Shown here in pieces: positions 1-7,345 of a stretch of DNA of 64,000 nt. A program made the position numbers and the translations under genes. Numbering within the stretch: the stretch's first letter is position 1; the number at the start of each line of letters is the position of its first letter. The stretch is from Rahnella sikkimica (GTDB taxonomy: Bacteria; Pseudomonadota; Gammaproteobacteria; Enterobacterales; Enterobacteriaceae). The notes under the pieces are model-generated. The model was not told the DNA's origin and searched no databases. It was given only the letters and a program-made list of their open reading frames with translations. Location of the stretch: the NCBI RefSeq assembly GCF_002951615.1, contig NZ_CP019062.1, forward strand, positions 248,001-312,000, read 5' to 3'.

Positions 1-695
1 TGGCGGATAGCTTCCAGTTCGATGTGTGCGTCGGCTTTGGTCGAACGCAGCAACAGCAGTACTTTTTCCGCCAGTTCACTTTTGTTTTTCATCATCAGCC
101 AGCGCGGGCTTTCAGGCAGCGTTAATACGCCGCCAAACAAAACCAGCGCCGGGAAGGTAATAATGCCCAGCATCCAGCGCCAGTTACCGCTCTGGCTGAA
201 CGCCGTATCCGACAGAAACGCCGCCAGAATGCCGATGGTGATCATCAGCTGATACAGCGAAATCATGCTGCCACGGATGTGTTCGGGCGCGATTTCAGAC
301 AGGTATAGCGGAGCCACAAACGAGGCCACGCCAACCGCTGCGCCCAGCAGGAAGCGCGAGACGATCAGGATCTGCAAATCAGGCGCAAAGGCACAGCCGA
401 TGGAACCGGCGACGAACAGCGCGGCACCGATCAGCAACGTTTTTTTGCGGCCGATGCGCGTACACAACGGGCCGCTGCACAGCGCACCGAGCGCCGCGCC
501 GAGCATCATCACGCTGACCACCATTTCCTGCTGATGGCTGCTCAGCCCGAATTCCTGCGCCAGAAACGGTAACGCACCGGCGATCACGCCCATGTCCAGC
601 CCGAACAGCAGACCCGCCAGCGCGGCCATAAAACACACCAGCAGGGTTTGCCGGTTGGTTTGGGGAATCGGCCGGGAAATGATATTCGTCGTCAT
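1..695 (-). CDS. GalP/AraE-like sugar:proton symporter (MFS), C-terminus outside window
   Basis: Partial gene running off the left edge; the first 231 residues are visible. It belongs to the sugar porter family of MFS transporters, which import sugars such as galactose or arabinose with protons across the inner membrane. The N-terminus has the family signature [14 protein letters not shown] in TM1. It also has a loop-2/3 motif RIGRKK, the segment [16 protein letters not shown], and PESPRWL after TM6. From recalled sequences it looks closer to GalP than to AraE. The ATG at 695 lies 37 bp downstream of the lactonase gene on the same strand, so it is the last visible gene of the dgo-type operon. 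A sugar porter rather than a DgoT-type galactonate carrier suggests that the imported substrate is a free sugar, probably galactose (inference). Confidence 0.88.
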   Translation of the reverse strand, partial: MTTNIISRPIPQTNRQTLLVCFMAALAGLLFGLDMGVIAGALPFLAQEFGLSSHQQEMVVSVMMLGAALGALCSGPLCTRIGRKKTLLIGAALFVAGSIGCAFAPDLQILIVSRFLLGAAVGVASFVAPLYLSEIAPEHIRGSMISLYQLMITIGILAAFLSDTAFSQSGNWRWMLGIITFPALVLFGGVLTLPESPRWLMMKNKSELAEKVLLLLRSTKADAHIELEAIR

Positions 696-732
696 AAGTC
701 ACCTTTGAGATTATTTTGATTTTTATGGGTTT

Positions 733-1605
733 TTACAGGGTGAACAGGGAGGCCCGCTGTCCGGTGTAGGGCGTTTCGTAGCGCAGCAAAGCGCCATCCG
801 TGGCGGACGGCGTTCTGAGCCCGTCGCGCGCCGAAGTGATGTATAAATCCTGAAAATTTCTGCCGCCGAAAGCGCAGCTTGAGGGCTGCATGACGGGCAA
901 AGGGAACGTCGTGAGAAATTGCGGGGCATAATCATTAAGCTGATAAGCCGCCAGACAAGCCCCGCCCCAGCGGGCGTTGAGCAACAGGCCGGTGCGGGTT
1001 ACGGCGGAGCCGTCGGCAAAAACATCGTCCGGCAGTGGCCAGGTGCGCAGCGTGGGTTTTGTGATGAGGCTGGCCGGGCTTTGGTAAAAGCAGTGCGCGA
1101 AAGTATCGATGAACCAGGCGTGACCGCCGTGCCAGACCAGCGTGTTCGGGACATGCTGATCGCCGAGCATTTTCACCGGCTGCGCGTCGCCGGTGGCGAA
1201 GCGATACCAGCCACCGATGGCGCGGGCGGCGGTGACGTCCATTGTGCTGAACCACACGGAACCGTCCGGCGCGACAGCCGCTTCGTTCGGGCGCGTGGCG
1301 GCGGTTTCCGGCCAGCCGCACAGCGGATAATGGGTGGCGGAGGCGTAATCATAGCGTTTTAAACCTTCCCCGGTGACCAGCAAAAAATGCTCCGGCCGGT
1401 CCGTCAGCAATGCGGCGCTGCACGTAAACGGCAGGGTGTGGATTTCAAACCGATCTTCCTGATACGGCCAGTAGCGCAGGATCCGCCGCTGCACGATATC
1501 GACCCAAATCAGCGATTGTGAACGGAAACACCAGACCGGCGTTTCGCCCAACTCAGCACGGTAATCGCCGATAACCGATACATTGTGCAGCACGGACGTT
1601 TTCAT
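733..1605 (-). CDS. SMP-30/gluconolactonase family lactonase
   Basis: 290-residue protein of the SMP-30/gluconolactonase/LRE beta-propeller family. These enzymes use a bound divalent metal to hydrolyse sugar lactones to aldonic acids in the cytoplasm. Family features visible are GETPVWCFRSQSLIWVDI near residue 18 (with the metal-ligand Glu), RPNEAAVAPDGSVWFSTMD near 103, PNTLVWH near 150, and DGLRTPSATDGALL near the C-terminus. The ATG at 1605 overlaps the end of dgoA by 4 bp, which argues for translational coupling; an in-frame extension upstream would run deep into dgoA and is rejected. Next to dgoK and dgoA the likely substrate is D-galactono-lactone, giving galactonate, but this is inferred from context only. 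Confidence 0.87.
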   Translation of the reverse strand: MKTSVLHNVSVIGDYRAELGETPVWCFRSQSLIWVDIVQRRILRYWPYQEDRFEIHTLPFTCSAALLTDRPEHFLLVTGEGLKRYDYASATHYPLCGWPETAATRPNEAAVAPDGSVWFSTMDVTAARAIGGWYRFATGDAQPVKMLGDQHVPNTLVWHGGHAWFIDTFAHCFYQSPASLITKPTLRTWPLPDDVFADGSAVTRTGLLLNARWGGACLAAYQLNDYAPQFLTTFPLPVMQPSSCAFGGRNFQDLYITSARDGLRTPSATDGALLRYETPYTGQRASLFTL

Positions 1606-2252
1606 TGTTGCGCCGCCTGCTGCCATGCCGCCTGATACGCCAGCGCACGTTCGCGCAGGGCTGAGAGGGCGATGCCCGGCTGATACAAACCGCCGCCCAG
1701 ACCAAATCCGTTTGCGCCCGCGTGCAGATAAGCGCGCATTTGCCCGGCATCGGCATTCACGCCGCCGACCGGCAGGCAAACCACTTCCGCCGGTAAAACT
1801 GCCCGCATCGCTTTGGTGACGGCAGGCGTGATTAATTCGGCAGGGAAAAACTTCAGTGCGCTGGCTCCTGCGCGCAGCGCCGCAAAGGCTTCGCCCGGTG
1901 TGGCAATGCCCGGCAAACTCAGCAGACCAAGTTCACAGGTGGCGCGGATCACCGTCGGTTCCATGTTCGGAGAGATAATCAGCTGCCCGCCCGCCTCCGC
2001 GACCTGATGCACCTGATGTTCAGTCAGCACGGTTCCCGCGCCGACAAAGCCGCGCTGGCCGGTGGTTTTCGCCATGATGGCGATGGATTCCAGCGGACGC
2101 GGGCTGTTGAGCGGCACTTCCAGGTAGGTAAACCCGCATTCGAGCAGCGTTTGTGCCACGCCCTGCGCTTCCTCCGGCGTGATGCCGCGTAAAATGGCAA
2201 TCAGCGGCAACGTGCATTCCTGCCAGCGGCGGGAAAAACTCAGATAATTCAT
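1602..2252 (-). CDS. dgoA: 2-dehydro-3-deoxy-6-phosphogalactonate aldolase
   Basis: 216-residue class I aldolase of the KDPG/KDPGal family. It cleaves 2-dehydro-3-deoxy-6-phosphogalactonate to pyruvate and glyceraldehyde-3-phosphate, the last step of galactonate breakdown. Seen: PLIAILRGITPEEA near residue 17, catalytic Glu45 in YLEVPLNSP, the GAGTVL strand near 71, and the Schiff-base Lys134 in ALKFFPAE. The length fits the E. coli enzyme. The start at 2252 overlaps the dgoK stop (ATGA), and a longer in-frame extension into dgoK is rejected. KDPG aldolase (Eda) is the main alternative, but the adjacent kinase and regulator favour the galactonate pathway. Confidence 0.93.
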   Translation of the reverse strand: MNYLSFSRRWQECTLPLIAILRGITPEEAQGVAQTLLECGFTYLEVPLNSPRPLESIAIMAKTTGQRGFVGAGTVLTEHQVHQVAEAGGQLIISPNMEPTVIRATCELGLLSLPGIATPGEAFAALRAGASALKFFPAELITPAVTKAMRAVLPAEVVCLPVGGVNADAGQMRAYLHAGANGFGLGGGLYQPGIALSALRERALAYQAAWQQAAQQ

Positions 2253-3154
2253 GCGGACTCTCCGTTCAGACACTGATAAATCTGCGTCATGCCCTGAATG
2301 AAGCACGCATTGCCGTCGGCAGAATTGAGGGTGATTCCGAGCTGTTTGGCGGCGCGGGTATAACGTTCCGTTAAGGCGGGTGAACCGACGATCCACGCCT
2401 GTTTGTGCGCCACGGCGTGTAATTCCGCGCCGATCAGCAGACCGGATAAATAGCTGGCGACCTGATCGGGAGCGAGTACGCCGTTCAGCCGCAAAGTGCG
2501 GGCTGAAAACAGTGCATTGCTCAGGTGTGGCGCGCGCTGCGCATGGGTGACGCCGAGGGCAAAAGCGGGTTCGTCTTCCGGCGCTGGCGGCACATCACGC
2601 CCAAGCAGTGAATGGCTGAGCATCACCGAATAAATCTCGCCGGTCATGAACGTGCTGAACTGCCGGATCTCACCGTTATGCAGCTCGGCGTGTTTGCTGT
2701 GCGTGCCGGGCAGGATCACGTACTGGCTGTTTTGCGGAGCGGGATGCCGCGCCGCCAGCCCGATCAGCTGAATTTCTTCGCCGCGCATGACGTCAGGCAA
2801 ACCGAATTCATTGTTCCCGCTGACGCCCGCGACAATCCGGCACGGGCTGCCCCACGGCGTTTCCAGCACAGCGGTATATTTCGCCAGTTGCTGGCAACCG
2901 GCGGGCAGCGCGACATACGGCACTTCCTGCCAGCCCTGCTGTGAACCAACCATGCCCGCCATCAGCACTGGCAGTTGAGGGAATTCATCCAGCCAGTTGC
3001 CGATCAGCGGTTTGAGCGTGGCGGCAAACTGGCGGTCAGGCACATGCAGCAGGCCGCAGGGCGCGCTGATCTGGTCGAGGCATTCATGCTCTTTCATCAG
3101 AAACGCCCGAAAATTCGAGGTTCCCCAGTCGATGGCAATCCAGTGTTTTTTCAT
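2249..3154 (-). CDS. dgoK: 2-dehydro-3-deoxygalactonokinase
   Basis: 301-residue kinase of the DgoK family (ASKHA fold). It phosphorylates 2-dehydro-3-deoxygalactonate with ATP to make the substrate of DgoA. Seen: N-terminal phosphate-binding segment IDWGTSNFRAF near residues 8-18, the characteristic VILPGTHSKHAEL near 166, and FMTGEIYSVM near 189. The length is close to the E. coli protein. It is the first structural gene after the regulator, with a 108-bp gap that contains two short dyads (see separate entry), so the operon promoter probably lies there. The pathway enzyme galactonate dehydratase (DgoD) is not in this window and may lie beyond position 1. Confidence 0.93.
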   Translation of the reverse strand: MKKHWIAIDWGTSNFRAFLMKEHECLDQISAPCGLLHVPDRQFAATLKPLIGNWLDEFPQLPVLMAGMVGSQQGWQEVPYVALPAGCQQLAKYTAVLETPWGSPCRIVAGVSGNNEFGLPDVMRGEEIQLIGLAARHPAPQNSQYVILPGTHSKHAELHNGEIRQFSTFMTGEIYSVMLSHSLLGRDVPPAPEDEPAFALGVTHAQRAPHLSNALFSARTLRLNGVLAPDQVASYLSGLLIGAELHAVAHKQAWIVGSPALTERYTRAAKQLGITLNSADGNACFIQGMTQIYQCLNGESA

Positions 3155-3158
3155 TCTT

Positions 3159-3190
3159 GAGTTACAACTCTATTAATCTTGTGTGACAAG
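3159..3190. promoter_or_regulatory. two short dyads in dgoR-dgoK gap, candidate GntR operator
   Basis: GAGTTACAACTC at 3159-3170 is a perfect 12-bp palindrome just upstream of the dgoK start. CTTGTGTGACAAG at 3178-3190 has perfect 5-bp arms around a 3-bp centre. The second fits the GT-N(0-4)-AC style of operators bound by FadR-subfamily GntR regulators. Position and symmetry suggest autoregulation or operon control by the adjacent regulator; binding is not shown. Confidence 0.4.
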
Positions 3191-3262
3191 AATGATGGGG
3201 AAAAAATAACCTTATAACTGTGAGGGAGATCGGAAGTTAGCTAATTGGGGAAAGAAAGATCG

Positions 3263-3994
3263 TTAAAAGAAGTGCTGATACTTTTCGGGGATTTCGCGCC
3301 AGATGTGTTTATGGGCGGCGCTCAGCAGGATGTGGCGCATACATTTACGCGCGGAATCAGCCTGTTTCAGGCGGATCGCTTCCAGCAAATCGCGGTGCTG
3401 CTGCACGGCTTCCTGCGTCAGTTGCAGGTCATCTTCGAGGGTTTGTTTGAATGACAGGAGCATAGCCGCCGACAGCGCGTTACCAACCGACGCCAGAAAC
3501 GGGTTATGACACGACTGCAAAACGGCGGTGTGAAACGCCAGATCGCCTTGCTCGAATTGTACGGCAGAATTATTTTTCTGGCCGGACTGCATGGTCGCCA
3601 GCGCATCTTCAATCGCGGCCAGGTCATGACCGGTGGCATTGAGCGCGGCCATCGCCGCGACGTCCGGCTCAAAAATCAGGCGTGTGAGCATCAGCTGTTC
3701 CACCAGCTCCGATTCGATACCGACATCTTCGAGCCACGACAACACTTCGGCATCCAGAAAGCTCCACTGCTCGCGGGGCGTAACGATGCTGCGGCGCTTG
3801 GCCTGAATCAGTAACATCCCTTTCGCCCCCAGCACCTGAAGCGCATTTCGCACCGACGTGCGCGACGCTTCATACTGCTGCGCCAGCTCATTTTCCCCCG
3901 GGATCGGTAACCCGACCGCCAGCTCGCCGCGAATAATGCGCAAGGCTAAATCGCGGGTAATCGATTCTGAAACAGAAGCAGTGAGTTTGTTCAT
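3263..3994 (-). CDS. dgoR: GntR/FadR-subfamily regulator, DgoR-like
   Basis: 243-residue transcription factor. The N-terminal winged helix (about residues 8-75) contains the GntR signature LPIPGENELAQQYEASRTSVRNAL. The C-terminal all-helical FCD ligand domain has the metal-type pattern DLAFHTAVLQSCHNPFL near 165-181. In E. coli, DgoR represses the galactonate operon until an intermediate is bound. Here the gene precedes dgoK on the same strand, the same arrangement as in E. coli. The ATG at 3994 is chosen because it gives a normal family N-terminus. A longer in-frame extension to 4135 only translates the duplicated upstream repeat. Assignment as DgoR rests on context plus family. Confidence 0.85.
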   Translation of the reverse strand: MNKLTASVSESITRDLALRIIRGELAVGLPIPGENELAQQYEASRTSVRNALQVLGAKGMLLIQAKRRSIVTPREQWSFLDAEVLSWLEDVGIESELVEQLMLTRLIFEPDVAAMAALNATGHDLAAIEDALATMQSGQKNNSAVQFEQGDLAFHTAVLQSCHNPFLASVGNALSAAMLLSFKQTLEDDLQLTQEAVQQHRDLLEAIRLKQADSARKCMRHILLSAAHKHIWREIPEKYQHFF

Positions 3995-4066
3995 GACGAT
4001 CTCGGGGGCAGGGGGCCGGTGACGGCGGTAATCGTAACATTTTAATGGGTTTGTTCCAGCATGACG

Positions 4067-4134
4067 TTGGGTTGCTACCCAAACTGGCTTCATTTCAAAA
4101 TCAAGACCTTGGGTTGCCACCCAAACTGGCCTCA
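4067..4134. repeat. pair of 26-bp direct repeats, each a dyad TTGGGT-N4-ACCCAA
   Basis: Two near-identical 26-bp units (4067-4092 and 4109-4134) differ at two positions and start 42 bp apart, about four helical turns. Each contains the perfect dyad TTGGGTTGC[TC]ACCCAA. They lie 73-140 bp upstream of the dgoR-like start, a natural place for an operator pair. Confidence 0.6.
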
Positions 4135-4374
4135 AGGAGCGCCTGTCGCCGCGCCCCTTGAGAATCCCGGGCTCTTTAACTGCGCGCTGCCGCTCGCTGG
4201 CTATGTTTCAGCCACTCTGGCTATTGCCGCAAACGCCGCCGCTACGCGGTACTTTCGCTTCGGGTTCGAACCAGCTCGAAAACAGACTCTCGCCGTTTCT
4301 CACCACTCGCTCAACATCGTTTTGAAAGCGGCCAGAGGCTATGTAATTCGAAAGATTGATGCTGGCTGGTTTGA

Positions 4375-4486
4375 TTTGCTCCTTCACCTCTCACGAGGGG
4401 AAGGCCGGGATGGGGTGTTGGTTTTAGCGGCTCAGTGGTCTGCTAAACCCCCTCCCGGCCTCCCCATTCGCAGTGGGAGGAGCAAA
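4375..4486. repeat. long imperfect inverted repeat (arms about 40 bp)
   Basis: The arm 4375-4416 is an imperfect reverse complement of 4447-4486. The outer ends TTTGCTCCT/AGGAGCAAA and the inner GGCCGGGA/TCCCGGCC blocks match, and TTTTAGC/GCTAAA flanks the loop. It would form a large stem-loop in RNA or single-stranded DNA. It has no T-tract, so it is not a simple terminator. Confidence 0.6.
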
Positions 4487-4682
4487 GCAACCGCTCGTAA
4501 ACGCTTGCACATTTAGAAAGCCTCCAGCCGCATTCAGAAAGCTTGCCGAACGAAGTGTTTCGAGACCAATGGCTCGAAACCGAGAAAGGGAACCGCGCAG
4601 CGGCAAGTTTTCGCGGCAATAATTGTGGCTGCTGAAACAATGTCAGCGAGCGAAAGCGCGTGTTTTAAAAGACGCGGAGATT

Positions 4683-4712
4683 CCAAAGAGGGTTCGTCAT
4701 AACCCTCTTTGG
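4683..4712. repeat. perfect 12-bp hairpin
   Basis: The arm CCAAAGAGGGTT (4683-4694) and its exact reverse complement (4701-4712) are separated by a 6-nt loop. No run of T follows on either strand, so a terminator role is not supported by the sequence alone. Confidence 0.6.
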
Positions 4713-4751
4713 TCGGTTTCGGCGCAGCGCGTTAAGTGATCACTGCGATTG

Positions 4752-4837
4752 ATAAACCGAAACTTTCTCGATCAGCCCCTCACGGCGAGTGAGAAACCGA
4801 AATTTTCTCGGTCTGCCCCTCACGGCGAGTGAGAAAA
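4752..4837. repeat. tandem two-copy repeat with CTCAC-GGCGA-GTGAG hairpins
   Basis: Two copies of a unit of about 43 bp lie side by side just after the stop of the LacI-type gene. Each contains CCCCTCACGGCGAGTGAGAAA, in which CTCAC and GTGAG pair, and an outer TTTCTC/GAGAAA pairing. Copy 1 has TTTCTCGATCAG where copy 2 has TTTCTCGGTCTG. The location 3' of a minus-strand gene suggests a role at the transcript end, or just an intergenic repeat. Confidence 0.6.
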
Positions 4838-4840
4838 AAT

Positions 4841-5908
4841 TCATGATCCCACCGGCTGAGGATACAACCCCTTACGTTTCCACTTCACGTCAGCGACCGA
4901 TAACCCGTGGCGAATTTTCCCCTGTAACAGCAGGTTAAATTTCGCGCCGGAAGGCCGTGTCAGGCGGCTTTGCAGGATATATACGGCTTCGCTGCCTAAT
5001 TCCCGGCAGGGGAGAAGCACGGAGGTGAAATTCATCGGGGAGGTGAGTTTCATGTCGTGCTCGAAATCCATGCTCATCACGGAAATGTCTTCAGGCACCT
5101 GAATGCCCTGATCCCGCAACGCTTCTACCGTGGCGTGCGCAATCGGCGTGCTGCCGCAGATAATGGCCGACGGCAGGCATTCGCGTTTGTGCTCTTTCAG
5201 GTATTGATCGAAGCATTTACGCGCCTGCTCTTTGCCGTTGCCGTGATTGATCAGCAGATGTGTCGCTTCGTCAAAAATGACGTGGTGCTCAAGACAAGCG
5301 CGTTTAAAACCGTCCAGCCTTTGCATCATGGTTTCACGGCGCAGATCGGTGAAGAGTAATACCGGCCGGTGGCCTTTCTGAAAAAGGAAATTCGCCGCGC
5401 AATAACCAATGGAATAGTGATCCGCTGACACGCAATCAAGGCGCATCTCGCTGTCTTTCGCGTTCATCATCACCACCGGTTTATTCGATTCCGCCGCCAG
5501 ACGGTAAAGCATCACGTCATCAATTCCGATGATAATGATGCCGTCCACGTCGGACTGATTCAGCGCCTGCATAAAAACCGCGATATCGGGGTCATTTACC
5601 GTCAGTGCACATTTACGGATGTGAATATCAAAGCGTGCCACTTCGGCGGTGATTTCCTGAATGGCTTCGTAATAATAGAGATCTTCATGCGGGGAAAATG
5701 CGGCAGGTGGTGCGCAAATTAACAGAGTATTCATTAACAAACGGCTGGCGGGAATGTCGCGCAAAATACCCATTGTTCTTGCATGGGTAAATACCTTTTC
5801 TTTTGCCTGCGGGCTGACATTCGATTTACCCGCCAGGACACGGGAAACAGTGCTCGGAGAAAGCCCGGTGAGCTCCGCAATTTGCCTGATTTTTAATTTT
5901 CCCGTCAT
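4841..5908 (-). CDS. LacI-family transcriptional regulator
   Basis: 355-residue LacI/PurR-type regulator. The N-terminal HTH and hinge are clear: IRQIAELTGLSPSTVSRVLAGKSNVS spans about residues 7-32. A periplasmic-binding-protein-like sensor domain follows, with VDGIIIIGID near 120, GYCAANFLFQKGHRPVLLF near 169 and PSAIICGSTPIAHATVEALRDQG near 247. It is divergent from the oxidoreductase/transporter operon beginning at 6168 and is very probably its local regulator, with the operon substrate or an intermediate as inducer. The specific ligand cannot be told from sequence. Confidence 0.92.
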   Translation of the reverse strand: MTGKLKIRQIAELTGLSPSTVSRVLAGKSNVSPQAKEKVFTHARTMGILRDIPASRLLMNTLLICAPPAAFSPHEDLYYYEAIQEITAEVARFDIHIRKCALTVNDPDIAVFMQALNQSDVDGIIIIGIDDVMLYRLAAESNKPVVMMNAKDSEMRLDCVSADHYSIGYCAANFLFQKGHRPVLLFTDLRRETMMQRLDGFKRACLEHHVIFDEATHLLINHGNGKEQARKCFDQYLKEHKRECLPSAIICGSTPIAHATVEALRDQGIQVPEDISVMSMDFEHDMKLTSPMNFTSVLLPCRELGSEAVYILQSRLTRPSGAKFNLLLQGKIRHGLSVADVKWKRKGLYPQPVGS

Positions 5909-5984
5909 TATGTGATCAACGCCTCATTGAGAGATGGACTTATTGCCACGGTTAACTGTTTGTAATTAATGAGCTATTCACCAT

Positions 5985-6125
5985 CATAGCAAATAGCAAA
6001 TAGCGCACTGCAATTCCTGTCACAAATAGCAGTTGTTGGAAAAAAAAGTCGTTACTACTCTCCTGAATAACACGATCAGAGAAAAAATATCGTATTTACC
6101 TGTCCTGAATTATTAATAAATTCAG
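5985..6125. promoter_or_regulatory. divergent control region with candidate LacI operator
   Basis: Between the LacI-type gene and the oxidoreductase operon there is an iterated AGCAAATAGCAAATAGC stretch (about 5986-6004), with another AAATAGC copy near 6024. There is also the dyad CTGAATT-N7-AATTCAG (6105-6111 and 6119-6125). The dyad lies 43-63 bp upstream of the first operon gene, a typical place for a LacI-family operator. No promoter was verified. Confidence 0.35.
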
Positions 6126-6167
6126 CAAGGTGACGGTCGCCCTTCGGTTTTTATCGGGAGTAGGATA

Positions 6168-7343
6168 ATGCTTAAAATAGCCATTATTGGTACGGGTAAT
6201 ATTTCACATAACCATATTCAGGGATATTTGCAGTTTGCCGATCGCTGCCAGGTGGTCGCGCTGGTGGATATTTATCCGGAGAAAGCAGAAGAGAAAAAAC
6301 GGCATTACGGGCTGACCGGCGCGAAGGTTTACGCCAGTCATCAGGAAATTCTCAATGACGCCGACATTGACGTTTTTGACGTCTGCACGCCGCCGTATGT
6401 GCATGCCGAAATCTCCATTGATGCGCTGAACGCCGGAAAGCATGTGCTGTGCGAAAAGCCGATGGCCGCTTCTTTGCAGGAGTGCGATGCGATGATCCGC
6501 GCCGCGCAGGAGAGCGGAAAAACGCTTTCCATCATTGCGCAAAACCGTTTTACCGATGCGTTCTGGCGGCTGAAACAGGTGCTCGATTCCGGCGAGGCGG
6601 GCAAAGTTTGCCACGCGCAGGTCGATTCTTTCTGGTGGCGCGGCCATTCCTATTACGATCTGTGGTGGCGCGGAACCTGGGAAAAAGAGGCGGGCGGCTG
6701 CACGCTTAATCACGCGGTTCACCACATTGACGCCATTCAGTGGATGCTCGGTTTTCCTTCCGAAGTGGTGTCAATGATCACTAATGCCGCCCACGATAAT
6801 GCCGAAGTGGAAGACCTTTCGGCGGCGATTTTCAAATATGATTCCGGTGCGCTGACGCAACTGACGGCCTCTGTGGTGCATCACGGGGAAGATCAGAAAA
6901 TTGTCATTCAGGGCGAAAAAGCCCGGGTTTCCGCGCCGTGGGATAAATTTGCCAGCATTTCTGCCCCGAACGGTTTTCCGGTAGAAGAGCGTGACACCGC
7001 CCGCGAAAACCGTCTCGACGATATTTACCGCTCAGTGCCCAAACTGACGCACACGTTGCACACCGGCCAGATCGACAACTTCCTCACCGCACTGGAAACG
7101 CACACCGCGCCGCTTATCGACGGCGTTCAGGGCAAGCGTTCGCTGGAGCTCATCGCTGCAATTTATAAATCGGCCATCACCCGCAGTGTGGTTTCGCTGC
7201 CGATTGCGCCGTCGGATCCGTTTTATCAAACCGGCGGGCTGGTTTCGCTGGCTCCGCACTTTTATGAGAAATCGGCTTCCGTGGAGAATTTCGCCAACGA
7301 AGACGCTATCCCGCTGGGCAAAGACATGGATATTGGAGCGTAA
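6168..7343 (+). CDS. Gfo/Idh/MocA-family oxidoreductase (first of three)
   Basis: 391-residue NAD(P)-dependent oxidoreductase. The N-terminal Rossmann motif is IAIIGTGNISHNHI (residues 4-17), CEKPMA with the catalytic-type Lys97 lies at 95-100, and the substrate-domain motif GGCTLNHAVHHID with a conserved His is at 176-188. The aromatic stretch FWWRGHSYYDLWWRGTW (155-171) probably lines the sugar pocket. The family oxidises or reduces sugars, inositols and related polyols. It opens a four-gene operon divergent from a LacI-type regulator. The start has a Shine-Dalgarno-like GGGAGTAGG just upstream. The actual substrate is unknown. Confidence 0.9.
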   Translation: MLKIAIIGTGNISHNHIQGYLQFADRCQVVALVDIYPEKAEEKKRHYGLTGAKVYASHQEILNDADIDVFDVCTPPYVHAEISIDALNAGKHVLCEKPMAASLQECDAMIRAAQESGKTLSIIAQNRFTDAFWRLKQVLDSGEAGKVCHAQVDSFWWRGHSYYDLWWRGTWEKEAGGCTLNHAVHHIDAIQWMLGFPSEVVSMITNAAHDNAEVEDLSAAIFKYDSGALTQLTASVVHHGEDQKIVIQGEKARVSAPWDKFASISAPNGFPVEERDTARENRLDDIYRSVPKLTHTLHTGQIDNFLTALETHTAPLIDGVQGKRSLELIAAIYKSAITRSVVSLPIAPSDPFYQTGGLVSLAPHFYEKSASVENFANEDAIPLGKDMDIGA

Positions 7344-7345
7344 AA

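Larger units (their letters stand above)
3995..4840. other. 846-bp repeat-rich spacer without a convincing gene
   Basis: No credible gene is seen: the short open frames on both strands have implausible compositions and no ribosome-binding sites. The stretch holds several distinct symmetric elements annotated separately: duplicated dyads at 4067-4134, a long imperfect hairpin at 4375-4486, a perfect 12-bp hairpin at 4683-4712, and a tandem CTCAC/GTGAG repeat at 4752-4837. It separates two convergently facing minus-strand units and looks like a junction where repeats have accumulated. Confidence 0.6.

Noticed and set aside
4061..4516. 151-codon open frame in the repeat-rich spacer
   Set aside because: It begins inside the duplicated dyad and crosses the long hairpin, with no ribosome-binding site and non-protein-like composition.
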